DNA of 64,000 bases from Flavobacterium sp. W4I14. Its GTDB lineage: Bacteria; Bacteroidota; Bacteroidia; Sphingobacteriales; Sphingobacteriaceae. A program made the position numbers and the translations under genes. Location of the stretch: NCBI GenBank assembly GCA_030817875.1, contig JAUSZU010000001.1:4712001-4776000 (forward strand), given 5' to 3'. Below the pieces are notes generated by a model. The model saw only the letters and a list, made by a program, of their open reading frames with translations. It was not told the DNA's origin and ran no database searches. This document shows positions 52,148 through 60,851 of the stretch, piece after piece. Each line of letters starts with the position of its first letter. Within the stretch, counting starts at the first letter, position 1.

Positions 52148-53058
52148 CAGTTCAGTAAGCTTTTTTTGTAATCCAAAGGGGATAAGGAGGTCTTGATTTT
52201 AAATAATTTATTAAAAGATTGCGGATGTTCGAAACCCAAGTGGTAGGCCACCTCTGCAACGGTCAGTTCGTCTTTGGCAAGGTATTCTTTGGCTTTCTCG
52301 ATCACCTTTTCGTGAATATACTGTTGGGTATTTAACCCGATGAGGTTACGCAGCATGTCACTGAGGTAACGCGGCGTCAGATGAAGGGCTGCAGCCACGG
52401 AGTTTACCGTTGGCAGGCCGCTGATCAAAGATTCATCATCGTTAAAGTAGGCGTCGAGCAGTGCTTCCAGGTTAACCAGGATGTCACTGTTTACCGCTTT
52501 CCTGGTGATGAACTGGCGGTCATAAAAACGGTTGGCGTAGTTCAGTAGCACTTCGATCTGGGAAATGATCACATCCTGGCTAAATTTATCAATACGCTGC
52601 TGCAGCTCATCGTGGATAAACTGGTAAACGCTCAGTATGGTTGTTTTTTCTTTCTCCGAAAGGTATAGTGCTTCAGCAGCCGAATAACTGAAAAAGCCAT
52701 ATTGTTTAATGGATTTGCCCAGTTGATAATTTCTGAGGAAATCGGGATGAATATGAAGGGTCATTCCGCTGTAATCAGCCTCTTCATCCTGCATGCGCAG
52801 CAGTTGGCCAGGCGCAATAAAGGACATGCCGCCCTCTTCAAAATCGTAATAGCCCTGTCCATAACGGAGCTTGCCGGAAAATCCCGTCTTAAAGGATACT
52901 TTGAAAAAATTTAGGATAATGCCCTGTTCAAAGTCTTTAGGGTCGAAATGGGCTTCGCCATAGTTCATGACACTGATCAGCGGGTGGCTTGGTCTCGGTT
53001 GCCCCATAGCTTTATGAAGCTGTGACAGGGAGTTGAATACGACCGGTTGTTTTTTCAT
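52147..53058 (-). CDS. AraC family transcriptional regulator
   Basis: I start at the ATG at 53056-53058 (MKKQPVVFNSL), as the frame from 53067 begins with TTG. The 303-aa protein has a cupin-like N-terminal sensor (YYDFEEGGMSFIAPGQLLRM near 68) and an AraC DNA-binding region with AALHLTPRYLSDMLRNL and VAEVAYHLGFEHPQSFNKLFK. It is paralogous to the regulator at 44199. The stop overlaps the start of the cyclase-like gene, making a two-gene unit. The SDR pair upstream in the same direction ends in a hairpin at 53092. Confidence 0.9.
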   Translation of the reverse strand: MKKQPVVFNSLSQLHKAMGQPRPSHPLISVMNYGEAHFDPKDFEQGIILNFFKVSFKTGFSGKLRYGQGYYDFEEGGMSFIAPGQLLRMQDEEADYSGMTLHIHPDFLRNYQLGKSIKQYGFFSYSAAEALYLSEKEKTTILSVYQFIHDELQQRIDKFSQDVIISQIEVLLNYANRFYDRQFITRKAVNSDILVNLEALLDAYFNDDESLISGLPTVNSVAAALHLTPRYLSDMLRNLIGLNTQQYIHEKVIEKAKEYLAKDELTVAEVAYHLGFEHPQSFNKLFKIKTSLSPLDYKKSLLN

Positions 53059-53091
53059 GGAATACAAATCTAATAAAATGGTAATGGAAAT

Positions 53092-53122
53092 CCCTGCCGG
53101 GACCTGACTTGTTCCGGCAGGG
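53092..53122 (-). terminator. Hairpin between the SDR pair and the AraC gene
   Basis: CCCTGCCGG (53092-53100) and CCGGCAGGG (53114-53122) pair perfectly around a 13-nt loop, 12 bp past the SDR stop. The trailing T-run is weak, so it may act as an attenuator. Confidence 0.65.
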
Positions 53123-53133
53123 AGCTTGGATAG

Positions 53134-53937
53134 TTAGAATATAAAGTTGGACCTGATTTTTTGCACCTGGGCTTCGGGGCCGTTTTCAAGTCGGTCCGTA
53201 TAGAGCCCAATGGCATCATTGCCTACAACATAACGAAGCTTATCTGTTCCATCCGTGGTGGCCTCAAAGATAAGCTCCGCCACGTTCTCTGCTTTTGTAT
53301 AGTTGGCAATCTGCTCTTCACTATACCCCTCACTTACTTTTGCAGTAAGCTGTTCATAGGCTGTATGTATTCCGCCCTGCAGCGATCGGCCTGCAAAATC
53401 GGTCTGCATGCCACCCGGAGCAACCACTTTAACCCTGATCCCAAACTGGGCAAGCTCATGCGATAGTCCTTCAGAAAATCCGTCCACTCCAAACTTGCTT
53501 GCATTGTAGATAGAGCAGGTTGGATACCCCAATAATCCGAAGGCGGAAGTAATGTTGATTAACATGCCGGATTTCTTTTCTCGGAAATAAGGCAAGAATG
53601 CCCTGGTCGTGTTGATCACGCCAAAAAGGTTGGTCTGGATCTGGTTAACGATCTGTTCGCCGGAAAATGCTTCCAGTGGGCCAATGAGCCCATAGCCGGC
53701 ATTGTTGATTACAACATCTACTTCAAAGAGGTCAAGGATTGACTTTACGGTAGATTTTATCTGTTGCGGATTGTTTACGTCCAGGGGATATAGATGCACT
53801 CCGGCCAAGCCATTCAATTCCTGCTCTTTTTCTGGGTTACGCATCGTTGCGATCACCTTCCAGCCCTTGCTTTGAAATAATTTTGCAGTTGTTTTTCCCA
53901 GACCGGAAGAGGCTCCGGTGATAAATACTGTTTTCAT
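53134..53937 (-). CDS. Classical SDR family oxidoreductase
   Basis: A 267-aa SDR with TGASSGLGKTTAKLF (residues 7-21), INNAGYGLIGPLEAF near 79, LINITSAFGLLGYPTCSIYNASK near 132-154 with Ser-Tyr-Lys, and APGGMQTDF near 180. It is a direct neighbour and close paralogue of the SDR at 53937-54746: the ATG overlaps the TAA of that gene (TAATG). Tandem duplication is the simplest explanation. The natural substrate is unknown. Confidence 0.88.
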   Translation of the reverse strand: MKTVFITGASSGLGKTTAKLFQSKGWKVIATMRNPEKEQELNGLAGVHLYPLDVNNPQQIKSTVKSILDLFEVDVVINNAGYGLIGPLEAFSGEQIVNQIQTNLFGVINTTRAFLPYFREKKSGMLINITSAFGLLGYPTCSIYNASKFGVDGFSEGLSHELAQFGIRVKVVAPGGMQTDFAGRSLQGGIHTAYEQLTAKVSEGYSEEQIANYTKAENVAELIFEATTDGTDKLRYVVGNDAIGLYTDRLENGPEAQVQKIRSNFIF

Positions 53938-54746
53938 TATTGATATAATTTACTGATCTGCTCAAATTGTTGCTGCTGGCCTAGCTCTTTACGGTCGTTC
54001 GCAATTTTCTGCGCATCCGGGCCTGCTATATAGCGCAGCTGGGGCTTGTTGTCCGTAGCCGCTTCATAAACTACGGCCGCCACATCCTCAGCTGTTGAAA
54101 AATGTACACCGGTACTGCCATCCTCGAACCCAGCAATCATCTTTTCCCATAGCGGGGTATAAGCCTTATTTTCGATATAGCTCAAAGAACGGCCAGCATA
54201 GTCGGTAGCCATTCCGCCCGGAGCGATTGTTTTTAAACGGATGCCAAACTGGTTTACTTCATAGTTAACAGCTTCGCTCCAGCCTTCTAGGGCAAATTTG
54301 GTCGCACTATATACTGATGCCAGTGGATTTGCTGCAATCCCGGCTGCCGAAGTTGTGGTAAGGAGCAGGCCCTCTTTGCCGCGTTCCCTGAAATAGGTGA
54401 TAAAGGGCTGGGATACCCGGAGCACGCCGGTGAAGTTGGTTTCAATTTGGCGTTGGAGGTCATTTTCTGAATAGGATTCAAAACCGCCCACCATACCATA
54501 GCCTGCGTTGTTGAATACCACATCCACATCAAATTGTTGCAGAATTTCGGCAATGGTAGATTTTATCTGTGCCGGATCGGTTACGTCCAGAGGGTAAAGG
54601 TATACATGGTCGAGGGCGGCCAGTTCCTGTTCTTTTTTGGGATCGCGCATGGTCGCGATCACTGTCCAGCCTTTGTTCTGAAAAAATTTGGCAGTAGCTT
54701 TTCCCAGTCCTGAAGAAGCGCCTGTAATAAAAATTGTCTTTTGCAT
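53937..54746 (-). CDS. Classical SDR family oxidoreductase (paralogue)
   Basis: I start at 54744-54746 (MQKTIFITGASSGLG), as the longer frame begins with TTG. The 269-aa protein shares TGASSGLGKATAKFFQNKGW, VFNNAGYGMVGGFESY, TTTSAAGIAANPLASVYSATK and APGGMATDYAGRSL with its neighbour at 53134, at roughly half identity. The stop overlaps the start of that gene. An HxlR regulator is encoded upstream (54874) in the same direction. Confidence 0.88.
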   Translation of the reverse strand: MQKTIFITGASSGLGKATAKFFQNKGWTVIATMRDPKKEQELAALDHVYLYPLDVTDPAQIKSTIAEILQQFDVDVVFNNAGYGMVGGFESYSENDLQRQIETNFTGVLRVSQPFITYFRERGKEGLLLTTTSAAGIAANPLASVYSATKFALEGWSEAVNYEVNQFGIRLKTIAPGGMATDYAGRSLSYIENKAYTPLWEKMIAGFEDGSTGVHFSTAEDVAAVVYEAATDNKPQLRYIAGPDAQKIANDRKELGQQQQFEQISKLYQ

Positions 54747-54873
54747 AATCACATTGTTGTTTGTACAATGCAAAAGTCGCTACGCTCCGGCCGGCAGGAT
54801 AAACCGAATCGGTAAATATAGTAGCCGAAATGACCAAACTTGACATGTGTTCGGGCAACGTCGGGATTGAATT

Positions 54874-55233
54874 TTAGTGGCCAATAATCTTATGCCGGTG
54901 TTCCAGGCCCCAATTGGCGAGTGACATAATAATGGGTTCCAGGGTATGCCCATATGGAGTAAGTTCGTAGGTTACCGTAATCGGTTTGGTTGCATTTACC
55001 GTGCGGGTCAACAGGCCATTAATTTCCAGTTCCTGCAGTTCCTTGGAAAGCATTTTTGCACCGAGGCCATCAATTCGATGCTGCAGATCTGTAAAGTTCT
55101 TTTTGCCGTAAAGTAAAACGCCCACCACTTTTATTTTCCATTTCCCGCTGATGAGATCCAGGGTATCCTGTATGGCAAACAGCATTTTTGCACAGTCACC
55201 GTTTTCTTCATTTATAGTCTTGATCTTTTCCAT
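54874..55233 (-). CDS. HxlR family transcriptional regulator
   Basis: A 119-aa winged-helix protein with the HxlR hallmark CAKMLFAIQDTLDLISGKWK near residues 14-33, then VLLYGKKNFTDLQHRIDG and KMLSKELQELEINGLLTRT, and the wing TYELTPYGHTL near 90. The N-terminal Cys (14) is the usual redox- or aldehyde-sensing residue in related regulators. It lies upstream of the two tandem SDR genes on the same strand and probably controls them. Confidence 0.9.
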   Translation of the reverse strand: MEKIKTINEENGDCAKMLFAIQDTLDLISGKWKIKVVGVLLYGKKNFTDLQHRIDGLGAKMLSKELQELEINGLLTRTVNATKPITVTYELTPYGHTLEPIIMSLANWGLEHRHKIIGH

Positions 55234-55357
55234 TTCGCTTAAATTAGGGGGAAACTCACTTTACTTTGGGAAACCCATATCAAAAGTAAAGTTACCCTTT
55301 TCTACCTTTGATCCATCAAATAATTAATAAGAAAATCACGGGCTCATGTATTACTCT

Positions 55358-55753
55358 ATGGAAACAAAACTAAAACCAGGACTAAATCATATTGAATTTT
55401 GGGTGTCGGATGTAAAACGATCAATGGCCTTTTACGAAGGTGTTCTGACAATAGTCGGATGGGTAAAAATTAGCGATAATTCACTTTCAAGCAGTAGCAT
55501 GATCCTATACTTTCTTGAGGTTAAGGGTCTTGAAAAGCTTCGCTCGCTTGGCGTCAGGCACTTATGTTTTCAGGCAACGAAAAAAAATCAGGTCGAACAG
55601 GTTCACAGCATACTGGTTGGTATGGGAACTGAAATAATACGTGGGCCGCAGACCATGCCTTATTCGGAGGGTTATTATACTGTTGATTTCTTTGATCCAG
55701 ATGGTCAGGTGATCGAAGTCGCATACACGCCCGAAGCAAACACTGTTTTATAA
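55358..55753 (+). CDS. VOC/glyoxalase-fold protein
   Basis: I prefer the second ATG at 55358 (METKLKPGLNHIEFWVSDV); the first one at 55346 adds MYYS. The 131-aa protein has HIEFWVSDVKRSMAFYEGVL, the standard VOC entry with its metal-ligand His, and YYTVDFFDPDGQVIEVAYTP near the end with the Glu. Small single-domain glyoxalase or bleomycin-resistance-type proteins bind metals, but their substrates vary. It diverges from the HxlR gene. Confidence 0.82.
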   Translation: METKLKPGLNHIEFWVSDVKRSMAFYEGVLTIVGWVKISDNSLSSSSMILYFLEVKGLEKLRSLGVRHLCFQATKKNQVEQVHSILVGMGTEIIRGPQTMPYSEGYYTVDFFDPDGQVIEVAYTPEANTVL

Positions 55754-55797
55754 AAATCGTATCTACAAGTTAACTACACTAAAAAAGAAAAAAACTT

Positions 55798-56692
55798 ATG
55801 AAAATTCTTATCACCGGCGTCACGGGCAACCTGGGTAGCCTTGTACTTGAAGCGCTTTTAAATAAGGTGCCGAAAGAAAGCATTGCAGTGATGCTGCGCA
55901 GTGAAAAAAATGCAGGAATATTTTCGGATCGGGGCATAGAGGTCCGCATCGGCAGTTATGATGATACAGCCTCGATGATCAGCGCATTTTAAAGGGATCG
56001 ACAAACTATATTTCGTATCCGGTCCGGATCTGGAAGCCCGGCTTACCCAGCATGGAAAGGTAGTCGAAGCAGCAGTTGCGGCCAAGGTAGGCCATGTTGT
56101 TTATACCAGCTTTTCGAGAAAGGATGGAGCAGAGCCGCATCCCTTATCAATCCTTGCGCAGGGACATATCCTGGCTGAAGTTGCCCTAAAGCAATCGGGG
56201 CTATCATACACCATTCTCCTCAATAACTATTACATGGAAGTGATCCCACTTTTTGTCGGGGAGAATATATTAAAAAGCCAGACGATCTATTTCCCGGCGG
56301 GCCAGGGCAAGAGTGGTTTTATCTCCCGTCATGATATTGCCGAACTGTCAGCAGTAATCCTTGCTACGGAGGGTCATGAACAAAAGATTTATGAGGTAAG
56401 TGGTGAGCGCGCCCATGATTTTGATGAAGTGGCGAAGCTGATATCCGATGCTTCCGGAACATCAATAAGTTATGTTTCACCTTCAGAAGATGGGTTTAGA
56501 AAGGCACTCAAAGAGTATGGACTCGCCGAAGAGATAATTGAAATAAGTGCATTATCCGGTAGGGCAATCGTTCAGGGGGAATTTGAAAAAACATCGAAAA
56601 CTTATGAAGAGATCACCGGGCGAAAACCCACGAGCCTGGGCCACTATTTGAAACGGCAATATGGGGACAACAATTCGGATGCGGCGTTATAG
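55798..56692 (+). pseudogene. NmrA-like SDR (NAD(P)-binding), interrupted by a frameshift
   Basis: Frame 1 (55798-55992) encodes MKILITGVTGNLGSLVLEAL, the NmrA-type Rossmann entry, to SYDDTASMISAF and a TAA. Frame 2 continues with KGIDKLYFVSGPDLEARL, then VVYTSFSRKDGA and ILAEVALKQSGLSYTIL, to residue DAAL at 56692. Removing one T from the TTTT run at about 55987-55990 restores one frame of about 298 aa. The intact family works as an NAD(P)H-quinone or sensor-type SDR. Either the gene is inactivated, or the base call in the homopolymer is wrong. Confidence 0.82.
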
Positions 56693-56752
56693 GGCCATAC
56701 CGAATCTGATAGCAATACAATTTTTTAATCTTACAATTTAATAGAAATCAAA

Positions 56753-57211
56753 ATGAAAAATCTTCAGGAAACCGCAGATAAATATGCTGTAGTTGAAACA
56801 CTTTACCGGTTCGCGGCCGGCATCGATCTTCGCGACAATAACCTTCTCGCATCTGCTTTCGCAGCGGATGCCATATCCGATTTCAGGCCTGCCGGAAAAA
56901 AGGCCGGTTTTGAGTACCCTGTACTGGAAGGCAGGGATTCCATTGTTGCGGCATTAACAGGTTCGCTCAATCAAATTGCTACCACGCACTCTGTGAGTAA
57001 CCCCAGGGTTAGCATTGATGGTGATAGAGCAAAAATGGATGCCCTGGTAGAAGCGCAACACGTGCCGGCAAACGATCATTCCCTTCATTACCTAATGAAA
57101 AACAGGTACGATGTAGAGCTTATCAGGCAGGATGACGTATGGCTGATTCAGCACGTGATAATTGATAATGTATGGCGTTCGGGAGACCCAGCAGTTTTAA
57201 TGGGTATATAA
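56753..57211 (+). CDS. SnoaL-like (NTF2 superfamily) protein
   Basis: A 152-aa protein with KYAVVETLYRFAAGIDLRDNNLLASAFAADAI near residues 9-40, the usual entry of SnoaL_4-type domains, with Asp at the active-site position. VLEGRDSIVAAL and THSVSNPRVSIDGDRA follow. Such proteins are isomerases, dehydratases or inert binders. It follows the frameshifted NmrA-like gene by 60 bp on the same strand. Confidence 0.82.
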   Translation: MKNLQETADKYAVVETLYRFAAGIDLRDNNLLASAFAADAISDFRPAGKKAGFEYPVLEGRDSIVAALTGSLNQIATTHSVSNPRVSIDGDRAKMDALVEAQHVPANDHSLHYLMKNRYDVELIRQDDVWLIQHVIIDNVWRSGDPAVLMGI

Positions 57212-57320
57212 ACGCTATGATTTTTCATAAATGAAGCATGCTGATAAAAGCCAAGTCCATTGCCAAGCAAGATTATTGCTATCCATTCAATACAAGTTTG
57301 GGAATTACTACGTATAGTGA

Positions 57321-57527
57321 ATGAAAAAGCGCAGGGCAAAAAGAAAGAATCCCACCGAAAAGGGAGATTCAACCATTACAAATGCAGAAGAACGATTTGC
57401 AAATTTAATTGCCAGGATGATAGTGGATATTACTCTCGAACAGGCCAAAGAGCAAAATAAAGGAAATGAAATGGATGTTTTCGATATTGAACGGGACTCG
57501 AAACCTGATTATGGCGATAACAGCTGA
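57321..57527 (+). CDS. 68-aa hypothetical protein
   Basis: The N-terminus is very basic (MKKRRAKRKNPTEKG), followed by a helix-forming segment RFANLIARMIVDITLEQAKEQ and an acidic end. I see the LIA-x-x-IV pattern as typical of short conserved proteins in Sphingobacteriaceae, but I have no family name. It ends 60 bp before a strong hairpin. Confidence 0.45.
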   Translation: MKKRRAKRKNPTEKGDSTITNAEERFANLIARMIVDITLEQAKEQNKGNEMDVFDIERDSKPDYGDNS

Positions 57528-57590
57528 TTTACAGGACCATACAAAACATTCCTTCGACATAATAGCCGAAAACAGCATAATTCAAAAACA

Positions 57591-57627
57591 AATAACCATC
57601 TAAATATCAGCTATTTAGATGGTTATT
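57591..57627. terminator. Bidirectional terminator (tRNA-Asp 1 and 68-aa gene)
   Basis: AATAACCATCTAAATA (57591-57606) and its perfect complement TATTTAGATGGTTATT (57612-57627) form a 16-bp stem with a TCAGC loop, flanked by T-runs on both strands. Confidence 0.9.
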
Positions 57628-57639
57628 TTTATATTCTTG

Positions 57640-57713
57640 CGGAATGGACGGGACTCGAACCCGCGACCTCCTGCGTGACAGGCAGGCATTCTAACCAGCT
57701 GAACTACCACTCC
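57640..57713 (-). tRNA. tRNA-Asp (GTC), copy 1
   Basis: The minus strand folds as a 74-nt tRNA with acceptor GGAGTGG / CCATTCC, D-arm GTTC-AGCTGGTTA-GAAT, anticodon arm CCTGC-CTGTCAC-GCAGG (anticodon GTC, Asp) and T-arm GCGGG-TTCGAGT-CCCGT. CCA is not encoded. It is identical to copy 2 at 59131-59204. Confidence 0.95.
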
Positions 57714-57759
57714 TTTTGTTCTCTTTAAAGTTTGAACATCTTTCCCCCTTTCGGGAATG

Positions 57760-57767
57760 CAAATATA
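57760..57767 (-). promoter_or_regulatory. -7 element of tRNA-Asp copy 1
   Basis: The minus strand reads TATATTTG, an exact TAnnTTTG match, 47 bp upstream of the tRNA 5' end. The same element lies at the same spacing before copy 2. Confidence 0.65.
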
Positions 57768-57875
57768 GACACTATATCCAGTTTATCACTATAGTAACCG
57801 ACTTTTTAATCAATAATTACGTAACACGCTGAACCTCATTCTAAATATTTTGATCAAAAAGATTATTAACTAATC

Positions 57876-58064
57876 TTAAAATAGGTTGACACTTATTTTA
57901 CGACGGGACACATGATTGTCCTCGTACATATTAATGATTGAAACAGTACTAGTCTGAGGATCAATTAACAGGATTTTAATTATATTATTTTCAAGGCTTT
58001 TGTAATAATCGAAATGTATGAGGCCATTTTTTGACGCAAAGCTCAATGAGCCTTTCTTTGTTCA
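57876..58064 (-). pseudogene. Possible coding remnant (no start codon)
   Basis: Leftward, a frame of about 60 codons reads TKKGSLSFASKNGLIHFDYY, goes on with LLIDPQTSTVSIINMYEDN and ends RRKISVNLF and a stop at 57876. An upstream stop removes any start. The amino-acid pattern looks like a beta-rich protein end. The remainder of the gap 57714-58148 shows only the tRNA promoter. Confidence 0.35.
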
Positions 58065-58148
58065 TAGAAATATGTAGAATTAATGAGAAAAAGTATTTGC
58101 AGAATAACAAAAAATCATAATTTCACAAGTAGAATATAATAGCGCTCA

Positions 58149-58835
58149 ATGAATTATCAAATAACGAAAGTATCTTCTTTCTTTTTATTAATCCTTCTAA
58201 TCAACGTTTTTACAATTGACGCACAAGTGATTGTCAAATCATGTGGAATTCAACTAAACATCCCACACTTTGAAGAAACATCACTCATTAAAAAAAATGC
58301 ACAGACCGATATTATACAAAAAATCTTAGGTCCAATAGAAAAAACTGGCTCAAATCTAGAGATAAGGTTTTGGAGTACCCAATATGGAAATATTGATATT
58401 TTAATAGATCTAAAATGTGATGGTTCTCATTTAGTAATATGTAAATACTCGTGCTATATAAGTGCAAAGGGCAGACAAAATATTGATGAGTCAAAATATC
58501 GCAATATTGGCCCGCCTACCGCCAGTGCGAACTATAATATAATGCTTTCTAAAGAACCCGTTAAACAATTAAATTCAAATCAGGTTAAAGAACTTTTCAA
58601 AAAATTAACAGACAATCATTTATTCGACCTACCAACTGAGGCCGAGTTAGTTAAGATCGTTAGCGCGAGCTATCCCCAGTTTAAGGCTACGGGTGAAGCA
58701 AATATTTATATGCAAATAAATGTCAACGGAAAGATTAGGGAAATGAAGTATTCTGCTTTTTATAGTGAGAATGCTGATCGTGTGTATCAATATAGAAATC
58801 TTATGAAGTTATATAAAATCTTTAACTTCAAATAA
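58149..58835 (+). CDS. Secreted protein of unknown function
   Basis: A 228-aa protein. MNYQITKVSSFFLLILLINVFTIDAQ is a signal peptide with probable cleavage after IDA-Q. The mature part has four Cys residues in two groups (VKSCG; KCDGSHLVICKYSC), Lys- and Asn-rich segments and no motif I recognise. The gene is distinctly AT-rich compared with its neighbours and lies alone between two identical tRNA-Asp genes, suggesting recent acquisition. Confidence 0.7.
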   Translation: MNYQITKVSSFFLLILLINVFTIDAQVIVKSCGIQLNIPHFEETSLIKKNAQTDIIQKILGPIEKTGSNLEIRFWSTQYGNIDILIDLKCDGSHLVICKYSCYISAKGRQNIDESKYRNIGPPTASANYNIMLSKEPVKQLNSNQVKELFKKLTDNHLFDLPTEAELVKIVSASYPQFKATGEANIYMQINVNGKIREMKYSAFYSENADRVYQYRNLMKLYKIFNFK

Positions 58836-59073
58836 ATAATCACATGAAATTAACACGCTTAGAAAGCAGATTTAAGTTTGTTCTCCTGACAAATGATTAA
58901 TATAAACAAAATTGTTAATTCTGTCGCTTACAGCCAAGATGTTTAATGATTTAACTAGCTCACAAACAACTATTAAGCTATAATTGATGAGCATTGATAC
59001 CGTTTAATGTGCTCACCGAATTGCTCACCTTTTTCTTGCGAAAAAATGAATAATTTGGTGTTTCCAGAAAACG

Positions 59074-59108
59074 AAAAAGCCTGTAAATTAAATATTTACA
59101 GGCTTTTA
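59074..59108. terminator. Terminator of tRNA-Asp copy 2
   Basis: AAAAGCCTGTAAAT and ATTTACAGGCTTTT form a near-perfect 14-bp stem with a TAAAT-type loop. The same terminator with its flanks reappears at about 47116-47150, where no tRNA follows. Confidence 0.85.
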
Positions 59109-59130
59109 GTTAAATTTAAAACTATTTTCG

Positions 59131-59204
59131 CGGAATGGACGGGACTCGAACCCGCGACCTCCTGCGTGACAGGCAGGCATTCTAACCAGCTGAACTACCA
59201 CTCC
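59131..59204 (-). tRNA. tRNA-Asp (GTC), copy 2
   Basis: A 74-nt tRNA identical to copy 1, with anticodon GTC in the loop CTGTCAC and a T-arm GCGGG-TTCGAGT-CCCGT. The upstream leader (59205-59258) is also related to that of copy 1, with TATATTTG at the same distance. It lies downstream of prfA on the same strand. Confidence 0.95.
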
Positions 59205-59250
59205 TTTTGTTCTTCTTTAAAGTTCGAACCTCTTGTCTCTTTCGAGGTTG

Positions 59251-59258
59251 CAAATATA
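59251..59258 (-). promoter_or_regulatory. -7 element of tRNA-Asp copy 2
   Basis: Minus-strand TATATTTG, 47 bp upstream of the tRNA and 50 bp after the prfA stop. Confidence 0.65.
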
Positions 59259-59307
59259 GAGACTATATCTTAATTTGCAAACTTTTTTTCAAAAAATATA
59301 TAACTAC

Positions 59308-60381
59308 TTATCCTACAGCACCTTCCTGCATCTTTTCTGCATTTTCAGCAAACTGAAGTGCATCAATAATTTCCTGAATATCGCCATCCATAATGCTCGG
59401 CAAGTTGTACATCGTTAATCCGATACGATGTTCGGTAACACGTCCCTGTGGATAATTGTAGGTTCTGATCTTAGCCGAACGATCTCCGGTTGACACCATT
59501 GTTTTACGTTTAGCGGCAATATCACCATTCTTTTTCTGCAATTCGATATCGTAAAGTTTGCTACGCAACATCTCCATTGCAATAACACGGTTACCCAATT
59601 GCGAACGTTCTTGCTGACAAACCACCACAATACCCGATGGCTTGTGCGTTAACTGCACCTTGGTTTCTACTTTATTTACGTTCTGTCCACCTGCACCACC
59701 TGACCGCGAAGTTTGTAGTTCAATATCGGCGGGGTTAATGTACAGATCAATTTCTTCAGCTTCTGGCAAAACAGCTACAGATGCCGCCGAAGTATGTACA
59801 CGGCCCTGGGTTTCAGTGTCTGGCACACGTTGCACGCGGTGTACACCACTTTCGTATTTTAGCTGGCCATAAACATCATCGCCACTCACTTTCAAGATTA
59901 CCTCTTTATAACCACCGGCTGTACCTTCTGTTACATCAACAGTTTCTACTTTCCAGCCCTTGGTTTCGAAATAACGGGTATACATGCGGTACAAATCGCC
60001 GGCAAATAAAGCAGCTTCATCGCCACCGGTACCACCACGGATCTCGAATACCGCGTTTTTGGCATCTTCAGGATCTTTAGGAATCAACATCAAACGGATA
60101 TTGCTTTCCATTTCTTCCTGCTGCTTTAAAAGCATATCCAGTTCTTCTTTTGCCATCTCACGCATTTCAGCATCTTTCTCAGTAGCTAAAATTTCTTTGT
60201 TGGCATCAATATTACTCATCACATTTTTGTAGATTTTATACTCATCCACAATCTTGCCCAAGTCTTTATATTCTTTATTTAAAGCCGCAAAACGTTTCAT
60301 ATCCTGAATTACATCCGGATTGCTCAACGATTCTTCCACATCTTCCCAACGCAGCTTTATAGCTTCTAATTTATCTAACAT
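59308..60381 (-). CDS. prfA: Peptide chain release factor 1
   Basis: I start at 60379-60381 (MLDKLEAIKLRWEDVEESL), the usual RF1 beginning; the frame extends 20 codons upstream to 60441. The 357-aa protein has the codon-recognition region RVPDTETQGRVHTSAASVAVLPE near 183-205 (PxT motif as P-D-T) and the catalytic GGQ in SGGAGGQNVNKVET near 230, where the Gln is normally methylated. RF1 reads UAA and UAG stop codons and triggers peptidyl-tRNA hydrolysis. It is of normal length. Confidence 0.96.
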   Translation of the reverse strand: MLDKLEAIKLRWEDVEESLSNPDVIQDMKRFAALNKEYKDLGKIVDEYKIYKNVMSNIDANKEILATEKDAEMREMAKEELDMLLKQQEEMESNIRLMLIPKDPEDAKNAVFEIRGGTGGDEAALFAGDLYRMYTRYFETKGWKVETVDVTEGTAGGYKEVILKVSGDDVYGQLKYESGVHRVQRVPDTETQGRVHTSAASVAVLPEAEEIDLYINPADIELQTSRSGGAGGQNVNKVETKVQLTHKPSGIVVVCQQERSQLGNRVIAMEMLRSKLYDIELQKKNGDIAAKRKTMVSTGDRSAKIRTYNYPQGRVTEHRIGLTMYNLPSIMDGDIQEIIDALQFAENAEKMQEGAVG

Positions 60382-60441
60382 ATTTATTCTTGTTGAAATT
60401 TCCTGACGGTCGGTATAGGCCCAAAAATTCAGGAAATGCAA

Positions 60442-60851
60442 AAATAAGGAAAAAAGCTGAATTAGTTTGTTTAGGATTAGAGGTTAATTGGTTAACGGTT
60501 TGGGCTTAATGTCTAAATCGAAATGTTGCCAGTAATCCGAAAATGCAAAAAAGTTGATGTCAAGGTTTTGAAAACGAACCGTCCTGTACCCGTGGCGGCT
60601 GGTAGCCCAGCTATCACTTCAAGTCCTCGCTACACTGTGGGCTTTCCGTTTTATCGGGTTTATAATTAGCAGCAGGTACAAATAAGCATCATGCAACCTC
60701 AAATAGAAGCAGAAACTGATGTATCTAAACGGGATCCGATAGCTATCGGATGAAGTGGCAGCTCCCGATTTTTCATCGGGACTACAACAAAAAGCCCGAG
60801 AAACATTAAAAAAGCTACAGACACTGCTTTCCAAAAAAATAAACTTAAAAA
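60442..60851. repeat. Intergenic repeat region between prfA and lpxH-like gene
   Basis: No gene is supported. At about 60732-60749 lies ATCCGATAGCTATCGGAT, a perfect 18-bp palindrome, followed by CCCGATTTTTCATCGGG, another stem-loop. Together they are a typical REP-type element of this group. The stretch 60575-60680 is another repeat-like piece with GGCGGCTGGTAGCCC. Confidence 0.65.

Noticed and set aside
59007..59273. Open frame of 88 codons across tRNA-Asp copy 2 (contains EWTGLEPATSC)
   Set aside because: It is the antisense reading of a tRNA gene; such EWTGLEPA-type peptides are a known artefact.
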